Counted from the first letter of the stretch, positions 21,618 to 31,405 are shown. The stretch: 64,000 nucleotides of DNA from Capnocytophaga canimorsus (GCF_002302565.1 NZ_CP022382.1:319001-383000); one strand, 5' to 3'. Numbers and translations: made by a program. Notes: generated by a model from the letters alone, not told the origin.

Positions 21618-22097
21618 TTACAATTCTTTAAAAACGGTATGCATCAAACGTTTTTTATCGTTGATGGTTTCCTCTAAAGAAATCATACTTTCCGTGCGAG
21701 CCACTCCTTCAATATCGTCAATCATATAAATGATTTCTTTGGCGTGTTTGGTATCACGTGCTCTGATTTTACAGAAAATATTGTATTTTCCTGTGGTAAT
21801 ATGAGCTACAGTAACATAAGGAATGTTGAACAAACGCTCTAGAACGAATTGTGTTTGATGATTTTTTTCAAGAAAAACCCCAACATAAGCCACGAAAGTA
21901 TATCCTAATTTTTCGTAATCGACAGTGAGTGTAGAACCTTTAATGATGCCTGTATCTTCCATTTTACGTACACGGACGTGCACTGTACCTGCCGAAATAT
22001 CAAGTTTTTTAGCGATATCGGTAAACGGGGTACGTGTATTGTCGATTAGCATGTCTAAAATCTGATGATCAATTTCATCCAATCTGAATCTTCCCAT
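21618..22097 (-). CDS. Lrp/AsnC-family transcriptional regulator
   Basis: 159 residues: an N-terminal winged HTH (LDEIDHQILDMLIDNTRTPFTDIAKKLDISAGTVHVRVRKME) and a C-terminal RAM ligand/oligomer domain with ATTGKYNIFCKIRARDTKHAKEIIYMID-like sequence. Such proteins sense amino acids and control metabolism. ATG at 22097 is used because the sequence upstream of it is not conserved-looking. It is transcribed toward ppc, but a terminator lies between them. The target is unknown. Confidence 0.9.
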   Translation of the reverse strand: MGRFRLDEIDHQILDMLIDNTRTPFTDIAKKLDISAGTVHVRVRKMEDTGIIKGSTLTVDYEKLGYTFVAYVGVFLEKNHQTQFVLERLFNIPYVTVAHITTGKYNIFCKIRARDTKHAKEIIYMIDDIEGVARTESMISLEETINDKKRLMHTVFKEL

Positions 22098-22188
22098 TTT
22101 GACTTGTTTATTAATTTTTATGATTAGGCAAAAAAACAACTTTTTTTTTAATTTTTTGAATTAAATCTGTTTTTTTTGATTTGATAAA

Positions 22189-23268
22189 TTAAATTTTAAC
22201 ATAATTCGCCAGAAAATCGGCTATTTTTTGGGCATCGGGTAAATTTTGTTTTTCAATTCCTTTAGAAAGAGTTCCTTCAATATGTCCGAATTTATCACGC
22301 AAATTGCCCTTTTCAGCCACGTAAGGCACAAGAACGATAGTCTGATTTTGTAATTTTTCTTCAAAAAGAATCCCTATATCCGAAGGGATTTCTGATAAAT
22401 CATCGTAAAGTAAAATATCAAAAAAACACTTATCATTTTCAGGAATGGAAAAATAGGAGTGATAAAATTTGCCTGTTACTTCTTGTTTACAAATATAATT
22501 CAAAGCTAAACATAAGGCTTTGAATACATAATATCTTGTTTGTTCACGATTGTAATCATTTTGAAAATGTCCTGCTTCAAACAAAATGGTCGGAACTTGT
22601 AAAGAAGTAAACATATCTCCCGTGCAATTGATATTGAAACTATCATCAAATCTACCGATTTGATTTGGAATTTCCTTCTGTAAAGCATCATTGATAAAAC
22701 CTATGACTTCCATACTTTTTTGTCTTACTGCATTGATTTCTCGCTTTTCATTATAGGAAGGTGCTAAAAAGGAAATAGTAGCTGGAAATTTGCTTTTACC
22801 CACACTAAATATGGTACGCTGATCGTGCAAATTAAAACAAAAATCCGGCCTTGAAAGCTCATATGCTTTTTTTAAGCATTTGCTTTCGGGCTGTGCACAA
22901 TCAAACGCATCTCTGTTCAAATCTATTTCATTAGCATTTACACGGGTGTAAACTTTAGCTCCGTCGGGATTAAGCATCGGAATAAAATAAATACTCAAAT
23001 GGTGTAAAATTTCAGGCTGATGCTTGAGGTAATTCAATAAATCAAATAAAGCTTTGGTAGTTGTAGATTCATTTCCGTGCATTTGACTCCACATCAAGAT
23101 TTTCTTTTTACCCTGCCCTATCTGATAAAGCTGAATCGGAATCCCGTTTACTGAATGCCCCAATAGGATAATATTATTAAAATGATATTTTTCTAGAAAA
23201 GAAGCTATCATTTCAAAAGTAATATATCTTCCAAACAAAGTGTGTTCTTTATATTCAGAATAACTCAT
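22189..23268 (-). CDS. M14-family zinc carboxypeptidase-like protein
   Basis: 359 residues. The zinc-binding HxxE is in SQMHGNESTTTKAL near residue 63 and the third ligand His in CFNLHDQRTIFS near 147; NPDGAKVYTRVNANEIDLNRD carries the substrate-binding Asn-Arg-Asp region. No signal peptide, so it is probably cytoplasmic, perhaps trimming peptides or amidated amino acids. The catalytic Glu is probably in TILFEAGHFQ near 230. Two CAAAAGTA (-7 type) boxes lie upstream. Confidence 0.88.
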   Translation of the reverse strand: MSYSEYKEHTLFGRYITFEMIASFLEKYHFNNIILLGHSVNGIPIQLYQIGQGKKKILMWSQMHGNESTTTKALFDLLNYLKHQPEILHHLSIYFIPMLNPDGAKVYTRVNANEIDLNRDAFDCAQPESKCLKKAYELSRPDFCFNLHDQRTIFSVGKSKFPATISFLAPSYNEKREINAVRQKSMEVIGFINDALQKEIPNQIGRFDDSFNINCTGDMFTSLQVPTILFEAGHFQNDYNREQTRYYVFKALCLALNYICKQEVTGKFYHSYFSIPENDKCFFDILLYDDLSEIPSDIGILFEEKLQNQTIVLVPYVAEKGNLRDKFGHIEGTLSKGIEKQNLPDAQKIADFLANYVKI

Positions 23269-23281
23269 AAAAATGTTTTTA

Positions 23282-23313
23282 CAAAAGTAAACAAAAAATA
23301 TTTTACAAAAGTA
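23282..23313 (-). promoter_or_regulatory. Two tandem -7 boxes upstream of the M14 gene
   Basis: TACTTTTG occurs twice on the minus strand (23282-23289, 23306-23313), each fitting TAnnTTTG. The nearer box gives a very short leader before ATG 23268. Confidence 0.45.
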
Positions 23314-23548
23314 AATTACTATAGATTAACTTTTGTAACCAATTAAATTAGAGGTTCAATCCAAGCCTTATTAAAATAAGTTAATAGATTTTAGTTATTT
23401 TTGAAATATAATATATCTATAAATCAATATTATATAGTATTTATGTAAAGTTTTTATTTAATGTGAAAAATCTATTTCAAAACTATTGTTTATTAGAATT
23501 TATTGTTTTACATTTGTATATTATTGATTTTATTTCACTAATTTTACA

Positions 23549-24010
23549 ATGGTAAACACTTCCGATTTCTCAAAACGATTACAACTCATTATGGATTATT
23601 ATGAGTTAACAGCTTCGGCTTTTGCTGATTCATTACAAATACAGCGTTCTAGTATTTCTCATTTACTTTCTGAACGCAACAAACCTAGCCTAGATTTCAT
23701 CTTAAAATTAGTGGAAACCTACCCAGAAGTAGATATTTTTTGGATAACACAAGGAAAAGGAAGCTTCCCTCCTGCTCCGTTGGAAAAGATAGAAAATTCC
23801 TCAAAAGAAAGACCAAAAAGCACTACAAATCAGTATCAAGGAAGTCTATTTGACACCTTTTCCAAAGATAAGGAAGGTACTCCTAATCAAGTTATAAATG
23901 CTTTGGAAGAAAACATCCCAGAAAAAATAATAGGTTGTACCAAAAAGCAAATAAAAAAGATTGTTTTTTTCTATGAAAATAATACATTTGAAGTCTATGA
24001 AAATCATTGA
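23549..24010 (+). CDS. XRE-family helix-turn-helix regulator
   Basis: 153 residues. The N-terminal domain is a Cro/C1-type HTH: FSKRLQLIMDYYELTASAFADSLQIQRSSISHLLSERNKPSLDFILKLVETYPEVDIFWI. A variable linker and a short C-terminal section (KIIGCTKKQIKKIVFFYENNTFEVYEN) follow. This layout is common in chromosomal Flavobacteriaceae regulators and not linked to a prophage here. The target is unknown. It is followed closely by a lipoprotein gene. Confidence 0.88.
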   Translation: MVNTSDFSKRLQLIMDYYELTASAFADSLQIQRSSISHLLSERNKPSLDFILKLVETYPEVDIFWITQGKGSFPPAPLEKIENSSKERPKSTTNQYQGSLFDTFSKDKEGTPNQVINALEENIPEKIIGCTKKQIKKIVFFYENNTFEVYENH

Positions 24011-24029
24011 TTTTTTGTAAATTCGCCTT

Positions 24030-24455
24030 ATGAGAGATTTAAAAATAAAATTCACATTTGTAAAAAGCGTATTATTTACATTTGTCATCGTTTTTTTTGT
24101 GGGATGTTTTACTCCTGAAAGAAAATGTAGCGATTTTAAAACTGGGCAATTCCATTTTGAAACTGAAATCAATGGAAAAACAGAGGAAACTTTTTTTGTT
24201 CGGAAAGATTCTATTGAAATTGATTTTTACAAAGGAAAAGCTGATACTGCTACAATTCGATGGGTAAACGATTGTGAATATATTTTAACTAAATTGAATC
24301 CTAAAAACAATCAAGAAAAAAAGCCCATTCATATAAAAATATTAACCACTGATGCCAATGGATATACTTTTGAATTTTCTGTACTTGGCAATGCGAAACA
24401 AAAACAACGTGGGTATGCTAAAGTGATAGCTACTCCTCCAACCGACTACAAATAG
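24030..24455 (+). CDS. Small lipoprotein, conserved hypothetical
   Basis: 141 residues with a lipoprotein signal: hydrophobic VLFTFVIVFFVGC with the lipidated Cys near residue 26. The mature part is a compact beta-rich domain (GQFHFETEINGKTEETFFVRKDSIEIDFY, then RWVNDCEYILTKL) found in small flavobacterial proteins. No surface-export signal follows the Cys (FTPER), so a periplasmic-face location is likely. Function unknown. A TAAATTCG box lies at 24018-24025. Confidence 0.75.
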   Translation: MRDLKIKFTFVKSVLFTFVIVFFVGCFTPERKCSDFKTGQFHFETEINGKTEETFFVRKDSIEIDFYKGKADTATIRWVNDCEYILTKLNPKNNQEKKPIHIKILTTDANGYTFEFSVLGNAKQKQRGYAKVIATPPTDYK

Positions 24456-24468
24456 TTATAAGAAAGTT

Positions 24469-24738
24469 ATGGAGTTAAAAACAATCAACAAAATCATAGC
24501 GATACTAATTATTCTGGCAAATTTCTATTTTGTTCCAGCAAGCTACACTACAATTCAAGACGGAGGTGGTGCTATGGGTTTGGGGATTATTATAGTTCCG
24601 ATTTTATTTTCGATAAATTTACTGATTATACCTGCACTACTAACATTTGTTCGTAAATTCAGCGATAGTCTCCTTTTGTTTGTTGTTTTAATTTTAGGGT
24701 TGCTTTGGATATTATTTTGGCTTCATTTATTCAGTTAA
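24469..24738 (+). CDS. Small integral membrane protein
   Basis: 89 residues with three hydrophobic segments: IAILIILANFYFVPA, GLGIIIVPILFSINLLIIPALLTF and LLLFVVLILGLLWILFWLHLF. It lies 13 bp after the lipoprotein gene, so it is likely in the same transcript. No family or function recognised. Confidence 0.65.
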   Translation: MELKTINKIIAILIILANFYFVPASYTTIQDGGGAMGLGIIIVPILFSINLLIIPALLTFVRKFSDSLLLFVVLILGLLWILFWLHLFS

Positions 24739-24772
24739 ATTGATGCCTCAAAGTCATCAAATCCTTTAAATA

Positions 24773-26065
24773 TTATTTTTCTTTAATAATTTCTGCTAGT
24801 TTTTCGGTAAGTTGCTTTCGGCTGTAAGGAGCTAACCCTATGGGATAAGTTTTTAACCCTTGGTTTTGATATTGAGAAAACCACTGAAGAAGGGTGTTTT
24901 TCATTTTGAACTCGTCTTGATAGGCGATAAATATTCCTGTATTGGTTTGTTGTATGATTTTTGCTGCATCCCAATGCTCAGGGCCTACGGCAAATATAGG
25001 GCGTTGGGCTGCCATATATTCAAACAATTTTCCAGGAATAATTCCTTGAGTTTCTTCAGAATCAATTTCCAATAACAAAAGGATTTGTGATTTTTGTTGT
25101 AACTCAATTGAATCATTATGAGATATATATCCTAAATTTATTAAATAATTACTTAAATGATATTTTTTGATGTCAGCAATAACATCATCACTTATTTTTC
25201 CAGCTAAGCAAAATTGGAAATGACGGGCGAAATCTGTATTTTCTTGAATTAAATCGGATAACACTTTCCAAAGTAACTTCGGATTTCTATCCGATAGTAA
25301 TGAGCCAATATGTGAAATTAAAAATCGGTCGGAAACCTTAGCTTTAGGTTGATTTTGAACATCATATCCGTTGGTAATGACTGTTATCGGACGATTAGTC
25401 AAGCGTTTAAATTCTTCTTGCGTTTTAAAACTGGTAACCACAATTTGGTCTGCCATATTTAAAACTTGTTTTTCCCATTGTTTGTGACGTTTTGCTGCCC
25501 AAGACGTTAAACGTAAATCTTTATGATAACCAATGCTCGTCCAAGGGTCGCGAAAATCACTAATCCACTGTATGTTAGGGATTTGTTTTTTTAAATAATA
25601 CCCTATGAGCTGAACACTATGAGGAGGTGAAGTAGTTATAATGGTTTGAATATCATTATTTTTGATATACTGAGTAAGGTAATTTACAGAAGGTTTTACC
25701 CAAAACTTTCTTGCATCAGGAATGAATAAATTGCCTCGAATCCAAAGCATTGTCTTATCTAAAAATCCTACTTTTTTTCGAGGAATAATCCCAGAACTGA
25801 TTTTTTCTGTTTTCTTTTTTGAAAAAAGAGCTGCTAAACGATAAGGTTCCCAAATCGGGTATCTGATAATTTCAATATCTTTTGGAATATCCTGTCCTAT
25901 TTCTTGGTCTATTAGTGGATAATTCGCTTTTTCAGGAATAAATACTATGGGTTCAATACCAAAATCACGAAGGTATTTTACAAATTTAAGCCAACGTTGC
26001 ACTCCTGGTCCACCTGCTGGAGACCAATAATAAGTGATTATGAGTACTTTTTGTTTGGACTTCAT
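24773..26065 (-). CDS. GT4-type glycosyltransferase
   Basis: 430 residues. The N-terminus LIITYYWSPAGGPGVQRWLKFVKYL is typical of GT-B glycosyltransferases in surface polysaccharide synthesis, with the C-terminal donor-binding segment GIIPGKLFEYMAAQRPIFAVG near 370 (EX7E-like). No signal peptide or strong membrane helix, so it acts at the cytoplasmic face. It stands alone rather than in a polysaccharide cluster. The ATG at 26065 is preferred over an upstream start at 26092, which would overlap the glyA terminator. Substrate unknown. Confidence 0.82.
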   Translation of the reverse strand: MKSKQKVLIITYYWSPAGGPGVQRWLKFVKYLRDFGIEPIVFIPEKANYPLIDQEIGQDIPKDIEIIRYPIWEPYRLAALFSKKKTEKISSGIIPRKKVGFLDKTMLWIRGNLFIPDARKFWVKPSVNYLTQYIKNNDIQTIITTSPPHSVQLIGYYLKKQIPNIQWISDFRDPWTSIGYHKDLRLTSWAAKRHKQWEKQVLNMADQIVVTSFKTQEEFKRLTNRPITVITNGYDVQNQPKAKVSDRFLISHIGSLLSDRNPKLLWKVLSDLIQENTDFARHFQFCLAGKISDDVIADIKKYHLSNYLINLGYISHNDSIELQQKSQILLLLEIDSEETQGIIPGKLFEYMAAQRPIFAVGPEHWDAAKIIQQTNTGIFIAYQDEFKMKNTLLQWFSQYQNQGLKTYPIGLAPYSRKQLTEKLAEIIKEK

Positions 26066-26080
26066 ACAAACTTTACAAAA

Positions 26081-26115
26081 AATATCAAGCAATAAATAAA
26101 ATATTGCTTGATATT
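26081..26115 (-). terminator. Terminator of glyA
   Basis: AATATCAAGCAATA (26081-26094) and TATTGCTTGATATT (26102-26115) form a perfect 14-bp stem past the glyA stop codon. Confidence 0.8.
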
Positions 26116-26133
26116 TAGCTTATAATTAGGATA

Positions 26134-27408
26134 TTAGTACGCAAAAAGCGGACGATTTTCCATAAATTCATTAACTTTTTCAGCGATAGCCTCTAAAGCC
26201 TCGTCATCTTTATGGTTGACAATGGCACTATCAATAAATTCAGCGATTTGCAACATATCTTGCTGCTTTAAACCGCGTGTGGTGATTGCTGAAACCCCTA
26301 TACGAATACCACTGGTAACAAAAGGAGAACGAGTGTCAAACGGAACCATATTTTTATTTACCGTGATATCTGCTTTACCTAAAGCTTCTTCGGCTTCTTT
26401 TCCAGTGATATTTTTATTACGTAAATCAATAAGCATCATATGATTATCTGTTCCTTTAGAGATAATATCATAGCCTTTGCTTACCAAAATTTCGGCTAAT
26501 TTTTTTGCATTTTTTTGAATTTGAATGGCGTAATGTAAAAAGTCGTCAGATAAACACTCACCGAAAGCAATGGCTTTAGCTGCGATAATGTGTTCTAACG
26601 GACCTCCTTGATTTCCTGGAAAAACAGCGCTATCTAATAAAGACGACATCATACGAACTTCTCCCTTTAGGGTTTTTAATCCGAATGGATTTTCAAAATC
26701 TTTACCCATCAAAATAAGTCCGCCACGAGGTCCACGTAGTGTTTTGTGCGTAGTGGTAGCCACAATATGACAATGCGGAATAGGATCATTGAGTAACCCT
26801 TTGGCAATCAACCCAGCTGGATGTGAAATATCAGCAAAAAGAATAGCGCCTACCTTATCGGCAATTTCACGAAATCTTTTGAAATCAATATCGCGAGAAT
26901 AAGCTGAAGCTCCAGCAATGATCAGTTGTGGCTTTTCTCTTTCGGCTATTTCTTGTATCTTGTCATAATTCAATCGTCCAGTTTCTTGTTCTACACCATA
27001 AAAAACAGGTTGATATAACTTTCCAGAAAAATTAACTGGTGAACCGTGTGTCAGGTGTCCACCGTGCGAAAGGTCAAAACCTAAAATTTTATCACCAGGT
27101 TTTAAACAAGCTGCATAAACCGCTGTGTTGGCTTGTGACCCTGAATGTGGCTGTACGTTAGCATACTCAGCACCGAAAAGTGCCTTAGCTCTGTCAATGG
27201 CTATTTGTTCAATTTCATCAACTACCTCGCAGCCTCCATAATATCTTCTACCAGGATAACCTTCTGCATATTTGTTAGTTAATATAGAACCTGCCGCTTC
27301 CATAACTTGGTCACTAACAAAATTCTCCGATGCAATTAGCTCAATACCGTGTATTTGTCTTTCTTTTTCGTCTTCAATGAGTTCAAAAATTTGCTGGTCA
27401 CGTTGCAT
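26134..27408 (-). CDS. glyA: Serine hydroxymethyltransferase
   Basis: PLP enzyme that interconverts serine and glycine and loads one-carbon units onto tetrahydrofolate. 424 residues, with [33 protein letters not shown], the Schiff-base lysine in [15 protein letters not shown] near 225, and [19 protein letters not shown] sequence. Length and order are standard. It has a clear -7 box 30 bp upstream and a terminator downstream. Confidence 0.97.
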   Translation of the reverse strand: MQRDQQIFELIEDEKERQIHGIELIASENFVSDQVMEAAGSILTNKYAEGYPGRRYYGGCEVVDEIEQIAIDRAKALFGAEYANVQPHSGSQANTAVYAACLKPGDKILGFDLSHGGHLTHGSPVNFSGKLYQPVFYGVEQETGRLNYDKIQEIAEREKPQLIIAGASAYSRDIDFKRFREIADKVGAILFADISHPAGLIAKGLLNDPIPHCHIVATTTHKTLRGPRGGLILMGKDFENPFGLKTLKGEVRMMSSLLDSAVFPGNQGGPLEHIIAAKAIAFGECLSDDFLHYAIQIQKNAKKLAEILVSKGYDIISKGTDNHMMLIDLRNKNITGKEAEEALGKADITVNKNMVPFDTRSPFVTSGIRIGVSAITTRGLKQQDMLQIAEFIDSAIVNHKDDEALEAIAEKVNEFMENRPLFAY

Positions 27409-27436
27409 ATCAAATTAGATAATTAAAATTAAGTGT

Positions 27437-27444
27437 CAAAAGTA
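27437..27444 (-). promoter_or_regulatory. -7 box of glyA
   Basis: Minus strand TACTTTTG fits TAnnTTTG, 28 bp upstream of the glyA ATG. Confidence 0.5.
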
Positions 27445-27490
27445 AGTATTCTGTGTCAGAAAATAAAATTTTTGATATGGCAAAAAACAA

Positions 27491-27524
27491 AAATTGGATA
27501 AAGTACCATTACTTTACCCAATTT
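27491..27524 (-). terminator. Terminator of small membrane protein gene
   Basis: AAATTGGATAAAGTA pairs with TACTTTACCCAATTT at 14 of 15 positions around a short loop, just past the stop at 27547, with T residues following on the minus strand. Confidence 0.7.
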
Positions 27525-27546
27525 GAACTGAATCTCAAAGGTGTGT

Positions 27547-27762
27547 TTATTGCTTTCTAGCTAACAAAACTGCTCCAGCAACCACTCCAATAACGCCCAA
27601 GCCTAAAAATAAATAACCTTGTGTTTTAGCATCTTTATCTTCAGCTTTAAGTTCCAAGTCCGCTATTTCCAGACCTTTAGAGCTTCCATCAATAATTTGA
27701 TATCCTTTGTATCCTCCGTAAATTCCAGCTACTAATAATACAATTGCAATAATTTTCTTCAT
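27547..27762 (-). CDS. Small two-helix membrane protein, DUF3185-like
   Basis: 71 residues from ATG 27762: KKIIAIVLLVAGIYGGYKGYQII, a short polar loop with acidic residues (LEIADLELKAEDKDAK), and a second helix YLFLGLGVIGVVAGAVLLARK. The two-helix hairpin with a central acidic loop resembles DUF3185-type small membrane proteins. An upstream in-frame ATG at 27897 would add an unlikely polar tail. Function unknown. Confidence 0.65.
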   Translation of the reverse strand: MKKIIAIVLLVAGIYGGYKGYQIIDGSSKGLEIADLELKAEDKDAKTQGYLFLGLGVIGVVAGAVLLARKQ

Positions 27763-28030
27763 ACTAAAAATTTTATAATTTTTAGGAAGATAGAAAAAAA
27801 TATTAAACAATGCAATTTTTTTATATTTTTTATCAAAAATATTTCTATAAAAGCAAAAAACATTTGGAAATGTTTTACTCTTAGTTTGTTCGAGCAAATC
27901 CCCCCCTTCTCTACTCTAACTTTGTTTTCTAAGGCATATGTTTATAGTTGATTTATAAAAAATAGATTAACTATCTATTATAATTTTGTCTGTTTATTTT
28001 TTAATGATATTTTTGCTGAAAAATTCGGTT

Positions 28031-28513
28031 ATGAAAATAAACTTGGACGATAAAAACCGACAAATTTTAGGTGTCTTACAACAAGATTCTTCCCTATCAG
28101 TGAAAGATATAGCGGCTAAAATTGGTTTGTCATTTACCCCTACATACGAACGAATAAAGGCTTTGGAAGAAGCAGGAGTCATTAAAAAATATGTAGCTTT
28201 GGTGGATCGTGAAAAAGTAGGGCTTGGCATTGTTGCTATTTGCAATGTACAACTCAAAGAACAATCCAAAAAAGCGCTTTTAGCTTTTGAAAAAGCAGCT
28301 TGTTTAGTTCCTGAAATTATTGAAATTATATGTGTTTCAGGTCAATATGATTATATGTTACGCATTGTTTCTACGGATATAAAAAAATACAACGAATTTG
28401 TTATGGATGTGATTTCGAGCCTTCCTAATGTGTGGCATTATCATTCGAGCATTATTCTTTCCGAAGTGAAACAAGAAACAGCTTATCATCTGCCTCAAAT
28501 ACAAGAGAATTAG
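28031..28513 (+). CDS. Lrp/AsnC-family transcriptional regulator
   Basis: 160 residues: an N-terminal HTH (LDDKNRQILGVLQQDSSLSVKDIAAKIGLSFTPTYERIKALE) and a RAM domain (VSGQYDYMLRIVSTDIKKYNEFVMDVIS). ATG 28031 is used; 15 hydrophobic codons between 27986 and it look non-coding. Upstream is glyA on the other strand, downstream a repeat element that begins at its stop codon. Distinct from the regulator at 21618-22097. Confidence 0.9.
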   Translation: MKINLDDKNRQILGVLQQDSSLSVKDIAAKIGLSFTPTYERIKALEEAGVIKKYVALVDREKVGLGIVAICNVQLKEQSKKALLAFEKAACLVPEIIEIICVSGQYDYMLRIVSTDIKKYNEFVMDVISSLPNVWHYHSSIILSEVKQETAYHLPQIQEN

Positions 28514-28650
28514 GTAGTTTTATAAAAAAGTATGATAACCATTTTTAACGTCAGGCTAAACGAAGTTGAAGCTTTATGATTATGAGTTTTCATTTTGCTC
28601 AAGCTAACGGAAGTTGTGTCTTTTTGACATAATCATACTCTTTTAAAATC
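28513..28650 (+). repeat. MITE-like repeat, copy A, with IS1-type end
   Basis: Begins GGTAG...AAGTATGAT and ends ...ATCATACTCTTTTAAAATC, resembling the terminal repeats of the IS1 copies at 54614 and 56097. Inside are GTCAGGCTAAACGAAG and a partial inverse, TTTGCTCAAGCTAAC. A shorter relative lies at 33144. The right boundary is uncertain. Confidence 0.5.
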
Positions 28651-28694
28651 AATATTGAAAATTAAAATCGTTTTAAAAGGTCACATAGTAGAGA

Positions 28695-29738
28695 ATGAAC
28701 AGATTTCATCGCTTGACAGTTACTCAAATAGAAAAACTTACACCAAGTGCCGTAAAAATCAGTTTTCAAATTCCTGAAAATCTTCGAAAAGTGTTTGAAT
28801 TTGAGGCTGGTAATTACATTACTTTACAAACCACTATTGATAATCAGTTAGTGCGTAGAGCCTACTCCATTTGTTCAGCAATTGATGACGAACAAATTAG
28901 TGTAGCGATAAAACGTGTTCCTAATGGTATTTTTTCTACGTATGCCACTACTCAATTAAAAGTGGGTGATCAGCTGGAAGTGATGTCGCCACGAGGAAGT
29001 TTTATTTTCTTTCACGATATCTTTGGTAATCAAGATTTGGTGCTTTTTGCTGCTGGAAGTGGTGTAACCCCAATGATGAGCATCATAAAAAGTGCTTTGC
29101 GAAAAACCAAAATCAAGGTTGTTTTAGTATATGGCAATCGTTCTATAGAAGAAACGATGTTTTTCGACGAAATAGAAAGCCTTAAGAAAGAATTTTCAGG
29201 ACGTCTGTTCGTCGAATATCTATTTAGCAGACATTCGTGGAGCAATACGATGTTCCGACGTATCGATGTGCAAATGGTGGATTTTGTACTTAAAAAGTAT
29301 GCGTATTTAAACTTGGGGCGCTATTACACTTGCGGTCCAGAACAAATGGTTAATGATATCAAAGAATATCTTTTGCAAATAGGTATTTCTCCCTACAAAA
29401 TATTTACGGAACTTTTTACCGTTTCGCAACAGCAAGCTGAGCCGATTTCTCTTGAAGGGAAAGTAAAAATTCACGCCGTTATTGGTCAGCATATTCTTGA
29501 TTTTGAATCTGATAAAAATCAATCTTTGTTAGATGCTATTATAAATAATGGTGGAAATGCTCCGTATTCCTGTCAAGGTGGGGTGTGTAGCAGTTGTATA
29601 GCTCGTATTTCTGGAGGAACTGCGCAAATGATTAAAAACGAAACACTTACTGAAAAAGAAGTCGCTGCAGGGCTCATACTTACTTGTCAAGCGTTTGCCA
29701 CCAGTGACGAAATTACGGTTGATTTCAACGACATATAG
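28695..29738 (+). CDS. PaaE-like ferredoxin-NADPH oxidoreductase
   Basis: 347 residues with three modules. FAD-binding RRAYSICSA near residue 56 and the NAD(P)-binding LFAAGSGVTPMMSI near 117 are followed by YTCGPEQMVNDI. The C-terminal plant-type 2Fe-2S ferredoxin has CQGGVCSSC with the fourth Cys in ILTCQA near 333. The same fusion drives phenylacetyl-CoA epoxidase (PaaE) and related oxygenases. No paa genes are in the window, so its electron acceptor is open; a fatty acid desaturase is one possibility. Confidence 0.88.
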   Translation: MNRFHRLTVTQIEKLTPSAVKISFQIPENLRKVFEFEAGNYITLQTTIDNQLVRRAYSICSAIDDEQISVAIKRVPNGIFSTYATTQLKVGDQLEVMSPRGSFIFFHDIFGNQDLVLFAAGSGVTPMMSIIKSALRKTKIKVVLVYGNRSIEETMFFDEIESLKKEFSGRLFVEYLFSRHSWSNTMFRRIDVQMVDFVLKKYAYLNLGRYYTCGPEQMVNDIKEYLLQIGISPYKIFTELFTVSQQQAEPISLEGKVKIHAVIGQHILDFESDKNQSLLDAIINNGGNAPYSCQGGVCSSCIARISGGTAQMIKNETLTEKEVAAGLILTCQAFATSDEITVDFNDI

Positions 29739-29824
29739 TAAAAAGATAAAATTAAACTAAAATTTATTTGTCTTAAAATAATTAAGACCTACTACCTTAA
29801 CGATTTTTTTGTATATTCGCCCCT

Positions 29825-30835
29825 ATGAATACAAATGATATAAATACAGTACGTTTGTTGTTAAATAAGCGCCCGAGAATCAGTATTATCCCTCATAAAA
29901 ATCCTGATGGCGATGCTATGGGAAGTTGTTTGGGGCTTTATCTGTTTTTAAAAGAGCAAGGGCACGATGTTACTGTGGTTTCACCTAACGATTATCCTGA
30001 GAATCTTAAATGGTTACCTGCCTCTGAAAAAGTAATGATTTTTGATTTGAATGCCAGTGAAGTTACCCAACAAATAGCTAATTCGGAACTGATTTTTACT
30101 TTAGACTTTAATGCTTTATCAAGAGCCGATGGACTTACGGAACTATTACAGCATTCCAAAGCTGATTTTGTGATGATTGACCATCATCAACAACCCGAAA
30201 ACTATGCAAAAGTTACTTTTTCCCAGCCTGATGCTAGTTCTACCTGTTCCTTGGTATATGAGTTTATTATTGCTTTGGGGTCAAGAGAGCAACTCAATAC
30301 TGATATAGCTACTTGTTTATATACTGGATTGATGACCGATACGGGCAATTTTAAGTTTCAAACCACAAAGCCTGATACCTTCCGTATAGCAGCTGATTTG
30401 GTGGAACTTGGGGCTCAAAATGCTAAAATAAATACCCTCATATACGATACCAATTCTTTTTCACGACTACAACTGCTTAGCGTTGCACTCAAGAATATGG
30501 TCTATTTAAACGATATTGATGTAGCTTACACCTATTTAACTTATAATCAACTCGTTGAATATCAGTTTCAAAAAGGAGACACTGAAGGTTTTGTTAATTA
30601 TGGTTTGAGCATAAAAGATACCAAAATGGCAGCTTTTTTTATTGAAGAAAAAGAACAAGGCTATGTTAAAATTTCATTTCGTTCCAAAGAAAATACCGAT
30701 GTCAATGCCTTTGCCAGAGCTTACTTCAACGGAGGTGGGCATATCAATGCTGCAGGTGGGCGCTTCGATGGAACAATTACTGATGCTATAACACATTTTT
30801 TGCAAGTACTCCCCCAATTTTTAAAAAATCAGTAA
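29825..30835 (+). CDS. nrnA: DHH/DHHA1 oligoribonuclease/pAp phosphatase, NrnA type
   Basis: 336 residues. DHH-family motifs are in order: IIPHKNPDGDAMGSCLGL near residue 21, LDFNALSR, MIDHHQQPENY (the DHH) near 119, TDTGNFKFQTT near 170, and the DHHA1 glycine motif GGGHINAAGGR near 312. NrnA degrades 2-5-mer RNA and 3'-phosphoadenosine 5'-phosphate. It is followed after 3 bp by gldI and then a PPIase gene, probably one operon. A TATATTCG box sits 8 bp before the ATG. Confidence 0.93.
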   Translation: MNTNDINTVRLLLNKRPRISIIPHKNPDGDAMGSCLGLYLFLKEQGHDVTVVSPNDYPENLKWLPASEKVMIFDLNASEVTQQIANSELIFTLDFNALSRADGLTELLQHSKADFVMIDHHQQPENYAKVTFSQPDASSTCSLVYEFIIALGSREQLNTDIATCLYTGLMTDTGNFKFQTTKPDTFRIAADLVELGAQNAKINTLIYDTNSFSRLQLLSVALKNMVYLNDIDVAYTYLTYNQLVEYQFQKGDTEGFVNYGLSIKDTKMAAFFIEEKEQGYVKISFRSKENTDVNAFARAYFNGGGHINAAGGRFDGTITDAITHFLQVLPQFLKNQ

Positions 30836-30838
30836 AAA

Positions 30839-31405
30839 ATGAAAAAAAAAATATTTTATTGGGCTTTTGGTGTTTGTTTTTTGTTGCTTGGATGTACTGA
30901 CCGTCCAGCACGTCGCCCTGTAACGGTTAAAACTAATACTTTTTTGAAAGAATCGGCGAAAAAAAACAAAGAATTACTCAAGGAAGAAGAAAAAGTAATC
31001 AATAGTATTATCGCACAAGATACATTGAATACTTACGTAGATTCCGAGCACGGATTTAAATATCATTATATTAGGCAAAACCCTGAAGCGACCTATACGG
31101 CAAAGTTTGGCGATATAGTCACCTACACTTATGGAATAACGAATCTTGAAGGGAAAACCATATATGAGATAACCCCAACACCTTTAGTATATTATGTGGA
31201 TAAAGAAGAACTTTTTTACGGACTACGTACAGCACTTAAAATTTTAAAAGAAAATGAAACAGCACGATTTTTCTTTCCCTCAGAAATAGCCTTTGGGTAT
31301 CACGGAGATAAAAACAAAATAGGTAGCAATCAGCCTATAATTGTGGAAGTTACTGTTCTAAAAATCGAAAAGGAAGAAAAATCAACATCTGAAAATCAAC
31401 AATAA
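30839..31405 (+). CDS. gldI: Gliding motility lipoprotein GldI (FKBP-type PPIase)
   Basis: 188 residues with a lipoprotein signal: FGVCFLLLGC, Cys near residue 19. The C-terminal half is an FKBP-type peptidyl-prolyl isomerase domain (GDIVTYTYGITNLEGKTIYE and FFFPSEIAFGYHGDK). In Flavobacterium johnsoniae, GldI of this kind is required for gliding and assists folding of gliding/T9SS proteins in the periplasm. It lies between nrnA and a second PPIase gene and is likely cotranscribed with both. No surface-export signal follows the cysteine. Confidence 0.85.
   Translation: MKKKIFYWAFGVCFLLLGCTDRPARRPVTVKTNTFLKESAKKNKELLKEEEKVINSIIAQDTLNTYVDSEHGFKYHYIRQNPEATYTAKFGDIVTYTYGITNLEGKTIYEITPTPLVYYVDKEELFYGLRTALKILKENETARFFFPSEIAFGYHGDKNKIGSNQPIIVEVTVLKIEKEEKSTSENQQ

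Noticed and set aside
23549..24010. The XRE regulator as a prophage repressor
   Set aside because: It lies over 4 kb outside the element with chromosomal genes between and no phage genes beside it.
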